Shown here one piece after another: positions 35,716-47,690 of a stretch of 64,000 nt of DNA. The position numbers and the translations under genes were made by a program. The notes under the pieces were generated by a model. That model did not search any database. It saw only the letters and a program-made list of their open reading frames with translations, and was not told where the DNA came from. Origin of the DNA: Spodoptera frugiperda (Eukaryota > Arthropoda > Insecta > Lepidoptera > Noctuidae); NCBI RefSeq assembly GCF_023101765.2, contig NC_064237.1, forward strand, positions 13,250,199-13,314,198, in the 5' to 3' direction. Every line of letters begins with the position of its first letter. Positions within the stretch are counted from its first letter, which is position 1.

Positions 35716-36114
35716 AATGTAGTAAATTGTGACGTCAGCATTTAATTTTGTAAGAAAAGAAAAAATACGTATCTAATGTTTTAAAATAGTCAACCAGGAC
35801 ATTAAAAAAAGTGGATACTTGTCTATTGTGTTTCTAAACTATTGAAACACAATATGATATAGTCATAGTTGAGAGAGTCGTTGTATTTGAAACAATGCTA
35901 ATGGGTTAGCTATGGCAATCAGTTTACGAGTCGGATAATGGAAAGCATTTATCATTGATTATGAATGAGTACCACATTAAAGTTATCACTCATCATAGTA
36001 AGCAACTACATTTTAAGGACATAACACACTTAACGAGGACCGCTACAAGCTAGCAATTAACTTTTCATTTAAAGAACGTTAAATCGTATGTCGTCGTTAC
36101 AAAAAAGCCTACAA

Positions 36115-36340
36115 TGAGTGGCCAGCTTGCGGCTTGAGTCCTAGTTGACGTACCCGCCATGTGCTGAGTGCTCGCCGACAGCGAGTCAGGCGGCGGCGAG
36201 CCACCGCCAGTCGCAAGTGAAACATAGTCGCATTGCACGCTTGCAGCTCGCAGTCGGCGCGCTGTAAGCACGTTGGCAGCTAGCAGTAGCCACAAATCAA
36301 ACAAATCGAAACCACGCAGTGTGAGAGCCGAGCTTGGAGA
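36115..36340 (-). other. GC-rich island with donor-like end: possible 5' exon
   Basis: A distinctly GC- and CpG-rich patch in AT-rich DNA. On the minus strand the frame reads LWLLLAANVLTARRLRAASV and reaches ATGGCGG|GTACGT, a good donor with an ATG seven bases earlier (36163-36157). The longer frame has no upstream ATG, so it may be a 5'UTR plus a short first coding exon. Its gene would lie to the left. No downstream exon was identified with confidence. Confidence 0.3.
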
Positions 36341-37096
36341 TTGTTATGTATTTTGACCATTAACTGCCGTTAAGTTGTTAGCTCCATTATTAAACGGTCA
36401 TATTATCACAATATAAAAATAAAAAGCTTCATTCCACACGAAACAACCATTTTCTTTACTGAATGCCACTTAGCGATATTGCCAAAACAGTAGCCAAGAA
36501 TATGAAGAAAATATTAAAAAGATAAGCTTTAAAAACATGGAGATTTATATTTTGTTGTTGTACGAAATAGGCTTAAGCCTTACTGATCCGAAGCCTTCGG
36601 ATATAAATGAAACAAACGCTTTTAAAAGATAAGCTGAGGGAAATAAAAGAGAGGTACACTGCGAGTGAATTGTGAGGGAGCAGGTACTGATGGTATATTT
36701 TTAGATGTTCCTAAATGGTTTCTAGAAAGAAAAATGGAGGAATACAATACCTATAAAATAAATGATATGAAATAGAAAGGATTTTGTGATGGGATGACGT
36801 TTGATGGGCAGAAATGGAAAAAGATAACGTAATATTATTTACTGAATGACATGCCACTTATACTAAGGTATTTTGGGAAAAATGGTATTCAAATAGAGGT
36901 ATCTCTTGATGGTAAACGATCAGGTTTCATTGTCAGTCTAAAATTACTGGAGCATCTTTTTGGATATCAAATAATAATATAGAACCATATAGCGACCTAA
37001 TGGAGATACCTAACGTCCCATATCAGTGACAGTCGAAAGAAAAAAATATTCACTTAACCACTAAAGTTTCTAATGTTCATAAAAAACTTAAAAAAA
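36341..37096. other. Intergenic DNA
   Basis: 36780-36830 (GGGATGACGTTTGATGGGCA) has the look of a decayed LINE scrap. No open coding block. Confidence 0.3.
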
Positions 37097-37724
37097 CCGG
37101 CCAAGTGCGAGTCGGACTCGCTCATGAAGGGTTCCGTAACAGCAAGTAGATGACATAATATAAAAGTTATAAAATAACTTAACGTTGTATGAACGACAAA
37201 GTTATATTTGCGGTTTTTGAAAATGTTTTATTTCTTAAAAACTAATAATGATATCTGGTTCAAACCAATTTTCGTTGTTAGTTTCTATTGAAATCTACAG
37301 CATATATTTTTTTTAGTTTTCTCACTCTCTTATTTTAAAAGTTAGAGGGGGGGGGACACTCATTTTTCCACTTTGGAAGTGTCTAACTTTCAAACGGTTG
37401 ATTTTGACGAAAAATGGTTTTAGGAACCTTAATGTCTTTTTTAAAGACCTATCCGTAGAAACCCATCACAGCTATGTCAGCAGAAAAAAAAATTGTTTTG
37501 AATCAGTTCCATGTATGGAGTGCCCCCTTTAATTTTTAAATTTATTAATTTTTATTCAAAATTCGAATAGCGGTTATTGAAATACATCATCCTACAAAGT
37601 TTCAACTATATAGGCCCAACAGTTTCGGAAATAAATGGCTGTGACATACGGACGGACGGACGGACAGACAGACATGACGAATCTATAAGGGTTACGTTTT
37701 TTGCCATTTGGCTACGGAACCCAA
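37097..37724 (+). mobile_element. R7 element, copy 1
   Basis: Begins CCGGCCAAGTGCGAGTCGGA and GAAGGGTTCCGTAAC, has a G run (GGGGGGGGGACACTC) and a GACG/ACAG microsatellite (37647-37675), and ends GCTACGGAACCC, inverted relative to GGGTTCCGTA. It is closely similar to the copy at 47.0 kb. It has no credible protein. Confidence 0.75.
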
Positions 37725-37920
37725 ACGCCTTCAATTTTATTCATTGCCTTAATTTTTTTTAAGTCGGGTAATATCCCTAAAACCATCTCAAAAATTTTAA
37801 AAATACTATCCTAAAAACCGCATCAAAATTGGTTTATCCAAACGCGATATAATCTAGTACAAATAAACATACATACGTACAGAATAAAATCAGAAGTTCC
37901 TTTTTTGTAGTCGGTTAAAT
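37725..37920 (+). repeat. Repeat ending TTTTTTGTAGTCGGTTAA
   Basis: Shares its end style with 24590-24680 and directly abuts R7. Confidence 0.45.
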
Positions 37921-38369
37921 AGTTACAGGCTTATCTGGGTTAAAATGCAGATATGAAATAACCTCCTACACATTCCTACGTGTTTTTTTAAACAAACCAG
38001 TGCAGTACATTCAAATAAAATTCTTGTAACTCGAAAGCACACGATCACAAAATGTTCCCAGAAAAGTGCCGCGGAAATTTCATTTTTACACCAATAGAGG
38101 GCGCTTGGAGCACGTTCGCTTTTCGCAATAAGCTTTTAGTGGAACTAAACGACTCTTAGTGACGGAGAAACGTGAAAATTTTAAAGGAAAACCTAGTTTT
38201 GTTGTATTTATTGGTGTTTTGAGACAAAGAACTAAACAATAGACAAAAAATGTACACGCCACGATAGCTGAGTGGTTATGAACGAGATATCAATAAAATT
38301 CTCGGGTAACGTTTTTCTATTTTCGAAACTCTTCTTTTTTTAAACTTAACTTCTTTTTTTAATCTTACA

Positions 38370-38545
38370 CACCAGGAATTTCTCCTGTGTCACGGGTGCG
38401 TTTACAAACATACAAGTTCACATACACATTACACCCAGACCGACAACAATTTGTGGATTGCACAAAGCATTCCTCTGTGCGGAAATCGAACCCGCGACAC
38501 GTTGCACAGCAGCCGGTTGCCCAGCCACCGCGCCAACCGTGCAGT
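38370..38545 (-). repeat. R1 SINE, near full length
   Basis: Minus-strand R1 with head GACTGCACGGTTGGCGCGGT, B box complement GGAAATCGAACCCGCG and the GTGACACAGGAGAAATTCC tail. Confidence 0.8.
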
Positions 38546-38998
38546 CATACTATGTAGGCGATCGTGTTATATATCGTATAACTGGTAAAAAGCGAATGTA
38601 AAGTTGAAAACGTGTTATTAACGGTCTAAAGTATATGAAAAAATACTCAATGTTATGTTAATTCTAGACCCTTTTTTGATAAATTCCAGGATCGCGATTC
38701 TATAAATATCCACTCTAAGTAAAAGCATCAATCATGAGAGTAACAAATCATTTGTAACAGTCCGAATATAGGGGAAGGGTTCACATCGTGACGTCATCGT
38801 TCATTCATTATAAAAGGGTCAGTTCACAATTCCAGCATTTCTCTTGCGAAATTAATCTTTCTTCTTTAGTATCAAATCTGGAATTGTGTGTAATGGGATG
38901 TTGTTCTTCCAATATAGCCTTTTGTGTCATGATCAACAGCCCATAGTCCCAGCGATAGTCCACTGCGGGAGTATGAGCATGAGTATGATCGAACAGTA

Positions 38999-39172
38999 GG
39001 CACGGTTGCTGAGCAACTGGCTGCCGCGCAACGTGTAGCGTGATTGATTCCTGCACGGATAAATTCTTTGTGTGATCTACAAATTGTTGTTTCGGGTCTG
39101 AGTGTGATAGGTATGTGAACTTGTATGTTTGTAAATGCACCTACGGAATAAGAGAAAAACTAGTGTGTGGCA
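38999..39172 (+). repeat. R1 SINE
   Basis: GCACGGTTGCTGAGCAACTG, TTTGTGTGATCTACAAATTG and AACTTGTATGTTTGTAAATG are present. The B box is decayed (GTGATTGATTCCTG). Confidence 0.7.
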
Positions 39173-39756
39173 ACGTTTAAAATTACAAAATATTAAAATA
39201 ATATGAGGGTTTACTATAATCGCCGTGCTTTGCTAGGCAAACGGGTTCTAGATAGCAGTAAAAGAGATTCAGGTTTATCAGAGAGCACTGTTGACCATTC
39301 TCCATCAAATATTTTAAGTGAATCCACTTTTACATAGCTCTAACTATCTTTTTTCGGAAAATAGCCAAAGCCAGGAAAATCGGTACCTAATCCGTAAAAT
39401 TAATCAAAATCAACTTGAACCATAAAAGATCGTCATCCCTCCAACCAAACTACGAATAGTATCCTTCCTTAAAAACAGTAGCACACAGAACTACTCACAA
39501 AAAGGGGCCGTAAACAGAAGCCAATCTATTTTATACCTCGTAAACCGGCCTACAATGTTGCTGAGATGTTTTAAGTTAGTATCTACAAATAGAATTACAT
39601 AAATGTTCATTGTGGGGAAACCTTATAAATGGTTGAATGGGAACTTAGTATACATTTCACTAGACATGAGTAGTTTTATAGGTGTGTTAGCTGTTTTATT
39701 CATTACTGACTAATTGCTCCTGCCTCCGTCTGCGTAGAACAGTGACTCTGGATAAT

Positions 39757-39929
39757 TTACTCTCGGTCTCAGTTTGTTTGTATGTTAGTTACTCAACCAC
39801 GTCAAAACGGCTGAAAGGTTCGGGATGAAATTTGGAATAGGGATAGATTGTGCACAAGAATAACACATAGGCTAATCAGCATACTTTTTATCCTACGGAA
39901 ACGCGAGCGAAGCCGCGGGCAGAAGCTAG
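39757..39929 (+). mobile_element. R8 Helitron-like element with hairpin and CTAG end
   Basis: CCACGTCAAAACGGCTGAAA and GGGATGAAATTTGGAATAGG lead to CGCGAGCGAAGCCGCG, a small hairpin, then GGCAGAAGCTAG|T. A GC hairpin about 10 bases before CTAG is the Helitron 3' rule. The 5' end is uncertain. Confidence 0.65.
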
Positions 39930-40255
39930 TGCTTTCATACATTGGGAAACCGTGAGCAATACTTTTCTTCATAAAATTTTATAAGGATTTTATACCATAC
40001 ATTATTCAACTGATATATAATTTAATAAATATTAGGTAAATATAGTACTACGTGGGAATATAAGATCAACTGTAGCAACTTTATAGCCGCGCATAACTTT
40101 ATCCTATTCATATTAAATGTTGTATGTATTACCCAACCACATTGTTTTGGGACTTTTCAAACCAAATGTTCTTTGAAGTGTGTAGATGTTTTGTTTGTGT
40201 AGTGGATTTTGTTATATAACGTTGTGAGTCTGTCTACTATTTTATAAACTGACTA

Positions 40256-40667
40256 GTTACTCTCGCTGCTTAGCTCTTATTAATCGTAATGTGATGTTTT
40301 CCCGGGGCTGTGGACTGTCTTACGAGTCACCAGGACACCGGCTCGAAAAACAGAAGCGGGGTAGTTTTTAGTTAGGAAGAGTCTGACAGTCTCTCGCCTC
40401 GCCTCCTCGATAAATGGAAGTTGAACCTAAATTTAACCTGGGTAATTCAAGGTCCGAGTGAATAGGTTGCTTATGGGCAGACGTGTTTCATCGAAGGCCG
40501 CATCATTGCATACCACCAGACGCGATAGTCGACCAATCAAGTGTATACAAAAAATGTAGTATAAAAAAATGGACTATCCAACACAAAATGATTATTCAAT
40601 TCCAACAGTTAAAGATTGGCGCGTTCAAAAGCGAACAAACAGACTCTTTAGCTATAAGTATCAGTAT
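40256..40667 (+). repeat. R9 copy interrupted by R2 fragment
   Basis: R9 left part 40256-40300, R2 piece 40305-40412 (GACTGTCTTACGAGTCACCA, AAGAGTCTGACAGTCTCTCG), then R9 again: CCTCGATAAATGG, GGACTATCCAACACAAAATG and GCGCGTTCAAAAGCGAAC. Confidence 0.55.
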
Positions 40668-41058
40668 AAAAGAGAAACATGGATAGAAGATTATAGTACA
40701 TTCTTAAACAAAAATACCATTTACATTTAAGAGTATTGTGCTTCATATAAATGTATGTAGTGTCACCATCTTTCCATAAAACATACCTTATCCTCATTTC
40801 TCCAGAGGTATGAAAAGATAGCCATAAAACATGTAAACGACTGACACTGCCCTGTTTCGGGAGACTCACAGAACAGTTAGTGGGGTGCCAACGTTCGGGT
40901 AAATTGGACATTTTATTTATGTCCTGTTAAAAGTAGAGATTGCTATTACTATTGTGGCTTTATGTCTGACCAAATGTTCTGTTTCTATGATTCTCTTATA
41001 TGATGTTTAGTGGCATGTAATCTTGTTTCGAATTGGGATACTTCGGTAATTTATAAAT

Positions 41059-41290
41059 GTCGTGGTAGCTCGGAGGTTTAAGGTTTCTCATGCATGACCA
41101 ATATACGAGTAAATACAAATTTGAGTTTACAATATATCCTGATAATTTATGTTTGTATGGAAGATATGACGATTGATAGGATGTATGGTCCTTGTAGTGA
41201 TGTGTGTAATGTTGTAGGTGCGATTTGATTCGATAAGTACCAATGTGACTATTTTCAAGTTACATGTACTTTCTAAGATTATTTAGACGC
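41059..41290 (+). repeat. R5 copy carrying an inserted 110-bp segment
   Basis: R5 pieces GTCGTGGTAGCTCGGAGGTT and AGTACCAATGTGACTATTTT flank 41119-41230. That inner segment (GAGTTTACAATATATCCTG, GATAGGATGTATGGT) has a second copy at 48010-48125, also next to R5. Confidence 0.6.
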
Positions 41291-41589
41291 TACTAACTAA
41301 CAACGACTACTTAGGTAGATACCTAATTTCTTTTTAAGTTAATTAAGTATTCTTAAAGCTATCCGTTTCAATTTTACTACACCTTTTAACTACTTCAGTA
41401 AATTAAATGAACTGTGAAAAGTACTATAAAATTTAAAGCCGTCAACTTTTTAACGATCATTTTATCAATGAGGGAAATTAAGTAATAGACAGTGAACTTA
41501 ACATTGGCACTAAGTTTAAACTTAATCTGTTTTAGTCCGTCTAGGAGCTAAGCAGAATTTAGAAACGAGTTTACAGCTGCAGTACTTGC

Positions 41590-41677
41590 CACATTAACCG
41601 CCACGTCGGGCACTGGTGACCAACGCTTCGCAGATGCCTTCAGCAGTTTCATTTCGACAGTCAATGCTTTAATTAAA
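41590..41677. repeat. Short inverted-repeat element mimicking an exon
   Basis: ATTAACCGCCACGTCGGGCA, ACTGGTGACC, then TTCAGCAGTTTCATTTCGAC and GTCAATGCTTTAA. A related segment lies at 49647-49740. Ends are inverted and TTAA-like, close in style to the TTAA MITE at 62.4 kb. It is followed by a GT and sits upstream of gene 1, but I treat it as a repeat. Confidence 0.4.
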
Positions 41678-41697
41678 GGTATGTGCATTTCTGTACC

Positions 41698-41925
41698 CCC
41701 CTTTTTTTAGTGGTGAAAATCATCCAATGACTTCTCTCGCCAGGGCGAGGCGAGAGGGAATGTCATACTCTTACTGACTAAAAACCACCCCGTTCCTACT
41801 CCTGCCTGTCGAGCCGGAGCCCCGGTAAACCCGCTAGGTAGTCCGCAGCTCCGGATTAGGCATCAGCCCTACTGGGCCTGATCTGTGGTGGTCTGATGGC
41901 TATTTCAGTACCCTGAAATATCCAT
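41698..41925 (-). repeat. R2 copy, extended
   Basis: Minus-strand R2 with a longer 5' part (CATCAGCCCTACTGGGCCTG, GTGGTGGTCTGATGGCTATT). It lies about 300 bases upstream of the gene 1 start. Confidence 0.75.
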
Positions 41926-42240
41926 TAAAATTAAAATAGAAAATGTTAAAACATATCTTTTCTCATATTAATGTAATCGACCAATTATTAAACCCAACTA
42001 CAGTGAAAATGTAGACCGTAAAATAATAATATTTATCTCTCGTGTACAATCCCACGAACGTTAATAATTTTCCTAGTAAATTAATAAACTTACGGTTCTT
42101 GTTACATTATATTATATCAAGAATTTAGGGTTGATGAAGTTAAAACTGAGCTCAAATTATTTCTGGATTATATTCGTATTACATGGTTTCTGAACCCTAA
42201 TTAAATAAGTCTTTTATTTCCAGACTGAATTCTAATAAAG

Positions 42241-44517
42241 ATGCCTATCAACGCCTCAAAGTCAGCGAGCACCATCCAAGCTATACAGGGTGCTCTGAGA
42301 GTGCTGACAGCGTTGCAACTCACTTCGTACCAGTTTCCAGAACAGAGCTGTGTTTTTGGTAAGTGGAACCAGTTTTATAATAGTCTTGTAGATTATTTTA
42401 ATCAAATACTTTCCAAGATATATAGATTAAATTGAAATATCGCGTGACGTCACTTGGTACGTTATACTTACGTGGAAATGACATATTTGCTCCCACTCCT
42501 AAACTTTGATTAGTTTTATCTAAGTATTTTTTTCTTTAATGAGAAATAATAAAAAAATTATTGTCTAATATTTTTTCATCACTTAACTGACGGACTATAT
42601 AGATTTTGTAATTTTCGTAGCCTGTCACCATTCCTATTATTCCTATGTGGTGAGAACTAGCTTATTTAAAATTATTTGAATTATAATCTTTAGAAACATA
42701 TTTTTTTTTAATTTCTTTTTCGAAGATGGTGCATCATACGACTACATAATAGTTGGTGCTGGTACCACTGGGTGTGTGGTTGCCAACCGACTGACTGAAG
42801 ACAGTAACACAACAGTACTTCTCATTGAGGCTGGAGGGGATCCTCAAGTTGAAGCTGGTGTAAGTATACGATTGAATATGAACCTTGTTTCTATTATGTT
42901 TGAGTAGAAATTCGATTGAATCTTGGGTAAATTGTGGAATAAGCATAAAATTCTAAAGGGCGTCAATGATATATGATAAGTAAATATAGTAAACTTTTTC
43001 AGCTCCCATTACTACTTCCATACCTGAAACAAAGTGATTCATCATGGAACTATACGACAGAACCTGATGGAGTCTCGTCGCAGTGCCACAAGCAGTACAA
43101 AGATGACATGTCCATCGGGAGAGTCCTCGGCGGTTCCAGTTCATCCAGCTACCTCCTATACTCCGTGGGCAATCATTACGATTACGAAAACTGGGCAGAA
43201 ATAGTCAACGATAGCACTTGGAAGTGGGAGAATGTTCTACCATACTTGAAAAAGTCCCAAAGACTTGAGGAACCCTCCATCATCAACTCCTCCCAAGGAC
43301 AGTTTTTCGGAACCGAAGGAAACGTGGGCCTTACTCTTTAATTAACAAACAAAAGAGATAAATACTTCAAAGTGTTCGAAGAAATGGGAAACCAAATACA
43401 GGTGGCCTTTAGTGGAAATAATTCCTTAGGCTACTCTGATGGCCTGTTCACCATATCTGATGGTATCCGGCAGAGTACTGCTATTTCTTACTTAGTGCCC
43501 ATCACAAACCGACCAAACTTACACGTTTTAAAGAATACTGTTGTGAAGAAAATTATATTTGACGCTTTCAATAATGCTGTTGGCGTTGAAGCGTACACTT
43601 ATGACAAAAGATATATTATAGTGAAATCTAGAAAAGAAGTCATTGTATCGGCTGGTATTGTCAATTCTCCAAAGCTTCTAATGCTATCAGGAGTCGGTCC
43701 AAGAAGCCATCTGTATAGCCACAAGATCGCTACAATATCTGATCTACCAGTTGGAAAGAACTTGCAGGACCATTTGGCGGTGACTATTTTGTTCAATATA
43801 ACAAACCTGATATATCCTTATAGACCTTACAATCCTCACAAGTATCCAGCCTCAGTTGTAACAGGCTATGTGTCTTTGAACGAGTCTAGTAACTATCCTG
43901 ACTACCAGACTATCAATTTTGTGAGTCAACCTTCGTACCTCATGAGCTATTGCACCTTCACTTACAGTCAGACTGACGAGATCTGCAACAGTATGATCGG
44001 GACTGGTGTCAACTCAGAGATGATGTTTTCTATAGTAAACAAGCAATTATACAAGTCAAGAGGAGAAATTCTCTTGAAGAGTCGCGACTTTACGGAAGAT
44101 CCTTATATTTATACCAATTACTATACAGAGGAAGAAGATTTAGATGACTATGCGAGAATAGTAGAAGATTTTATGAAGATTTTGGACACAGAGACGTTTC
44201 AGAAAATTGGGGGGACGTTTCAGGATCCTAAACTACCTGAGTGCAGAAATTATACAGTGGGTTCCAGAGACTATTGGAAATGTTATATAAGATGCATGAC
44301 AACTTCTGAACATCATTATAGCAGTACCTGTGCTATGGGATCTGTGGTAGACTCCAGATTAAGGGTGTATGGTGTGAGAAGACTAAGGGTCGCTGATGTT
44401 AGTGTCATGCCATACCCTACCGCAGGAGGTACGTTAGGTGCTGCGATCATGATTGGAGAGAAAGTGTCTGACATGATCAAGGAAGACAATCAAGGCAAGA
44501 GGCGGTATTGTTGCTAA
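42241..44517 (+). pseudogene. GMC oxidoreductase gene 1, interrupted by a nonsense codon
   Basis: FAD-dependent GMC oxidoreductase of the insect glucose dehydrogenase / ecdysone oxidase type. Coding exons are 42241-42358, 42726-42859 and 43003-44517, all with GT-AG junctions, for 588 codons before the final stop. Seen: FAD dinucleotide motif VGAGTTGCVVANRL in exon 2, GMC signature 1 region GRVLGGSSSSS (usual Asn is Ser), GMC signature 2 region SAGIVNSPKLLMLSGVG, and a C-terminal STCAMGSVVD block. The start is set by the first ATG after a likely acceptor at 42223, because the same frame has TGA just after that acceptor; an upstream 5'UTR exon is therefore likely. The TAA at 43339-43341 is codon 197, in the middle of conserved sequence, and the frame continues intact for 391 further codons. 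His522 is kept at the usual catalytic position, while the second catalytic position is Leu562. It could be a pseudogene, a null allele or a base error. Family assignment is firm; substrate is unknown. Confidence 0.85.
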
Positions 44518-44549
44518 TATTGTATCATTATTTTTTGTAGTAAAATATA

Positions 44550-44555
44550 AATAAA
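44550..44555 (+). promoter_or_regulatory. Polyadenylation signal of GMC gene 1
   Basis: AATAAA lies 33 bases after the gene 1 stop codon and is followed by a T-rich stretch, a normal position for an insect cleavage signal. Its survival fits a gene that was recently, or still is, transcribed. Confidence 0.6.
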
Positions 44556-45417
44556 GTGTTCTTTTCATTTTTTTCATCATAATTATCATCAATAATCTAC
44601 TGTTCCACGCTTACCAGGCGGCTTCGTAGTTTTTAAAGTATCAATGGTAGCCAAACTAATCTAAACCCATCTGTAATTACATTTTTGCAAACAAAAGTAA
44701 ATTTAGATCCCATCTTGGATTAAAGATAAAATCAAATGCAAAATAAAAGCAATTTACGACCCAGATTATTTTGCTAAAGACTCTCAATTTGGAAATAATG
44801 AAGAAAACGTTTGCCCAGAACGGGGTTCGTTGACAATAATACTAATCTGTTGAGACTCCGAGCTGTTTGAATACAAAGACAATTCTTTATTTAATGACAA
44901 ACGATTTGTTTATCGTTTTGACAAATTTTCTAGACAAATGTGAGAGATTATTTGGTATCATTGTTACCTAATGTTTGGAAGCAATCAGGCACTAGGTATT
45001 TTGGACCAAATACTATTGTTATTACTAAATACCTACTATTTCTAAGAACACCAAAACAGTAGCATGATCATAGACATATTTCTATGACATCTACAGCTTG
45101 TTTAAAGATTCAATTGAGAGGTAGTTTCAAAGGAATTTCCAGATTTAACCATCTTGTATCTTTTATAAGTCCCCATTAAAAAAGTCGCAAGTAATTAAAA
45201 TATTCTGCTGCAAAGGATCTTAATGTCTTCAGCAAAAAGAAGTTACTCTATATAACACCTATAAAGGTGTTACCTTGTATTTAATGCGTTAAGTTATCTG
45301 TAAAGTCAAGTTTTATGCCATTTTTATAGTTATGGATAAAATTAAAAGCAAATCAGTTGAGATTTACTAGCTTTTACTTGCAGCTTTACCCATGCTAATA
45401 GGCTGATGTCTTTTTGG
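44556..45417. other. Intergenic DNA after GMC gene 1
   Basis: AT-rich; nothing recognised. Confidence 0.4.
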
Positions 45418-45461
45418 GTTCGTTTACGATAATTAAGAGTACTTAATTATCGTAAACGAAC
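45418..45461. repeat. Perfect 20-bp inverted repeat with 4-base loop
   Basis: GTTCGTTTACGATAATTAAG and CTTAATTATCGTAAACGAAC are exact complements around AGTA. There is no T run or gene next to it. It could be a tiny MITE or a replication-slippage hairpin. Confidence 0.8.
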
Positions 45462-47030
45462 GCGTAATAGGTTGAGTAGATAAGGTGAAAATAAGTAAGG
45501 AAAATCTTAAATGAAACAAAGTTACTTTATTTTAGAGTATTCACTCAAGGTACACTAATATATAACACACCGCTGTTAAATTTCCACAATTTGTTTTGTG
45601 TTTTAATCATTTTACATAGAGTACCTTATCAAAAATAACAAAACATCACATTCACCCAGTAACTTACACTCTGCCACTGTCTTATAGAACAACAAGTAGG
45701 TAAAATGAATAGAAAACCATGGATGAAACAACCTACAAACGTTACACACATTTCAAATTCTCCATAGACAGTCGAGATGTGATTGCCATCTCACCACAAT
45801 GTACAGTGGAGGACAGATCCGTCTGACCATTTTAAAATTTTATTGCTTGAACCCAGTCAAAACATTGAGTGATACCCCATAAATGTCTAATTAAAAAAAG
45901 TGATAAAGTCGCAGATTCGTGACGCAACTCGTGTCCCATAGCCAGTGGTGCGTTTGAAGTTTTTTGGCTACCTGAGATGACGACAGTCAAGGTCATCATG
46001 GGGCGGGTCTAGAGAGCGAATCTCATCAGGTGCAAGCAAACATTAACTTAGTGGTGGTCAGGCGCATGTGACCACTATTGTACCACTCAAGACAGAACTC
46101 AATGAAAGTAGGATTAGGTAAATCTCCTTCTCTGAACACACGGCCCGATGATTTCTTCAACCCATTCTTGGTAATGTTTTAACCTAATTTAAACAGGTTA
46201 GCGGATTTGTTTTTGAAGTTTGATACATACAAAGTCTAAAAGTCAAAAATATTGATCAAAGAAATAACATAACCAATAATATAATTATAATTGTACCAAA
46301 ATCTCTGTTCAAAACAAACAATAACAAACGATAAACACAATAATCTGTATCTGGAAACAGAAATAACTTATTGTCAATGTGTTTTCATTAAGATGTACCT
46401 AACGTTTATACAGAACCATTTAAGTTGGCGACAAGTTACCATTGTCGCTGCCAGTATTGTGGTGGGGAAGTGCGTGGCACACCGAGTAATACTTGACGAA
46501 GATTCATTTTCAAAATGTATAAGCTTTTTGGAGGTAAAAGGTTCATAGAGGGTTCTAATAAATAACTCAATGATGGCGTGAATCGAGCGTCTATTATTTG
46601 ATTGAGAGAAATTTATATTCATTGTTTATTTACGTGCCATTGTTTTTGTAATTTAATAACGAGATGGTCACTAGTTCGCAAATATTGTAGCTACCATGGG
46701 TTAGGAAGAATTATTGGAATTTGAGATTACCAAAGAGTGAGTAGGTAATTGCATAATTCTAATACCGAATGGAAATGTATCTCCAAAGAAGTATTAAAAA
46801 CAGTATGAAGATAATTGATTTGATATAAAGTAAACGTAATATTTTTTGGGACAAGCCCACTTTCATTCATCATCCCTAAACCGCTGCAGCTCCTGTAAGT
46901 CAGGATCTACAGTAGATACAACCATGAAACACCGGAATACTGAAGTCCAGTGCGTCTCAGGGACATGAATGACTGTCTAGGATCCTCCACCGAAATAAAT
47001 CAGAATATATAATTAGAGGAGAACAAAAAA
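45462..47030. other. Intergenic DNA, possible decayed repeat at 45.9-46.15 kb
   Basis: 45900-46160 has moderately GC-rich sequence with GTGGTGGTCAGGCGCATGTG that looks like a decayed LINE 3' region on the minus strand. I cannot confirm it. The remainder has no recognisable content. Confidence 0.3.
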
Positions 47031-47690
47031 CCGGCCAAGTGCGAGTCGGACTCGCACATGAAGGGTTCCGTAACAGCAAGTAGGTGACATAATATAAAAG
47101 TTATAAAATAACTTGGTTTTACATAGTGGTTGTATGAACGACAATGTTATATTTGCGGTTTTTGAAAATGTTTTATTTCTTAAAAACTAATAATGATATC
47201 TGCTTCAAACCAATTTTCGTTGTTAGTTTCTTTTGAAATCTATAGCATATATTTTTTTCAGTTTTCTCACTCTCTTATTTTAAAAGTTAGAGGGGGGGGG
47301 ACACTCATTTTTCCACTTTGGAAGCGTCTAACTTTCAAACGCATGATTTTGACGAAAAATAGTTTTAGAAACCTTAATGTCTTTTTTAAAGACCTATCCA
47401 TAGACACCCATCACGGATATGTAAGCTGAAAAAAAATTTTTTTTGCATCAGTTCTATGTATGGAGTGCCCCCTTTAATTTTTTAATTTATTATATTTTAT
47501 TCAAAATTCTAATAGCGGTTACCGAAATACACCATCTTACTAAGTTTCAACTTTGTTGGCCCAACAGTTTCGGAAATAAATGGCTGTGACATACGGACGG
47601 ACGGACGCACGGACAGACGGACAGACAGACAGACAGACATGACGAATCTATAAGGGTTCCGTTTTTTGCCATTTAGCTACGGAACCCTAA
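47031..47690 (+). mobile_element. R7 element, copy 2
   Basis: Same layout as copy 1: GGCCAAGTGCGAGTCGGACT start, GGGGGGGGACACTC run, GACG/ACAG microsatellite 47595-47637 (longer than in copy 1) and GCTACGGAACCC end. Confidence 0.75.

Noticed and set aside
37577..37762. 61-codon frame with RTDGRTDRHDES
   Set aside because: It is read through the GACG/ACAG microsatellite at the end of R7.
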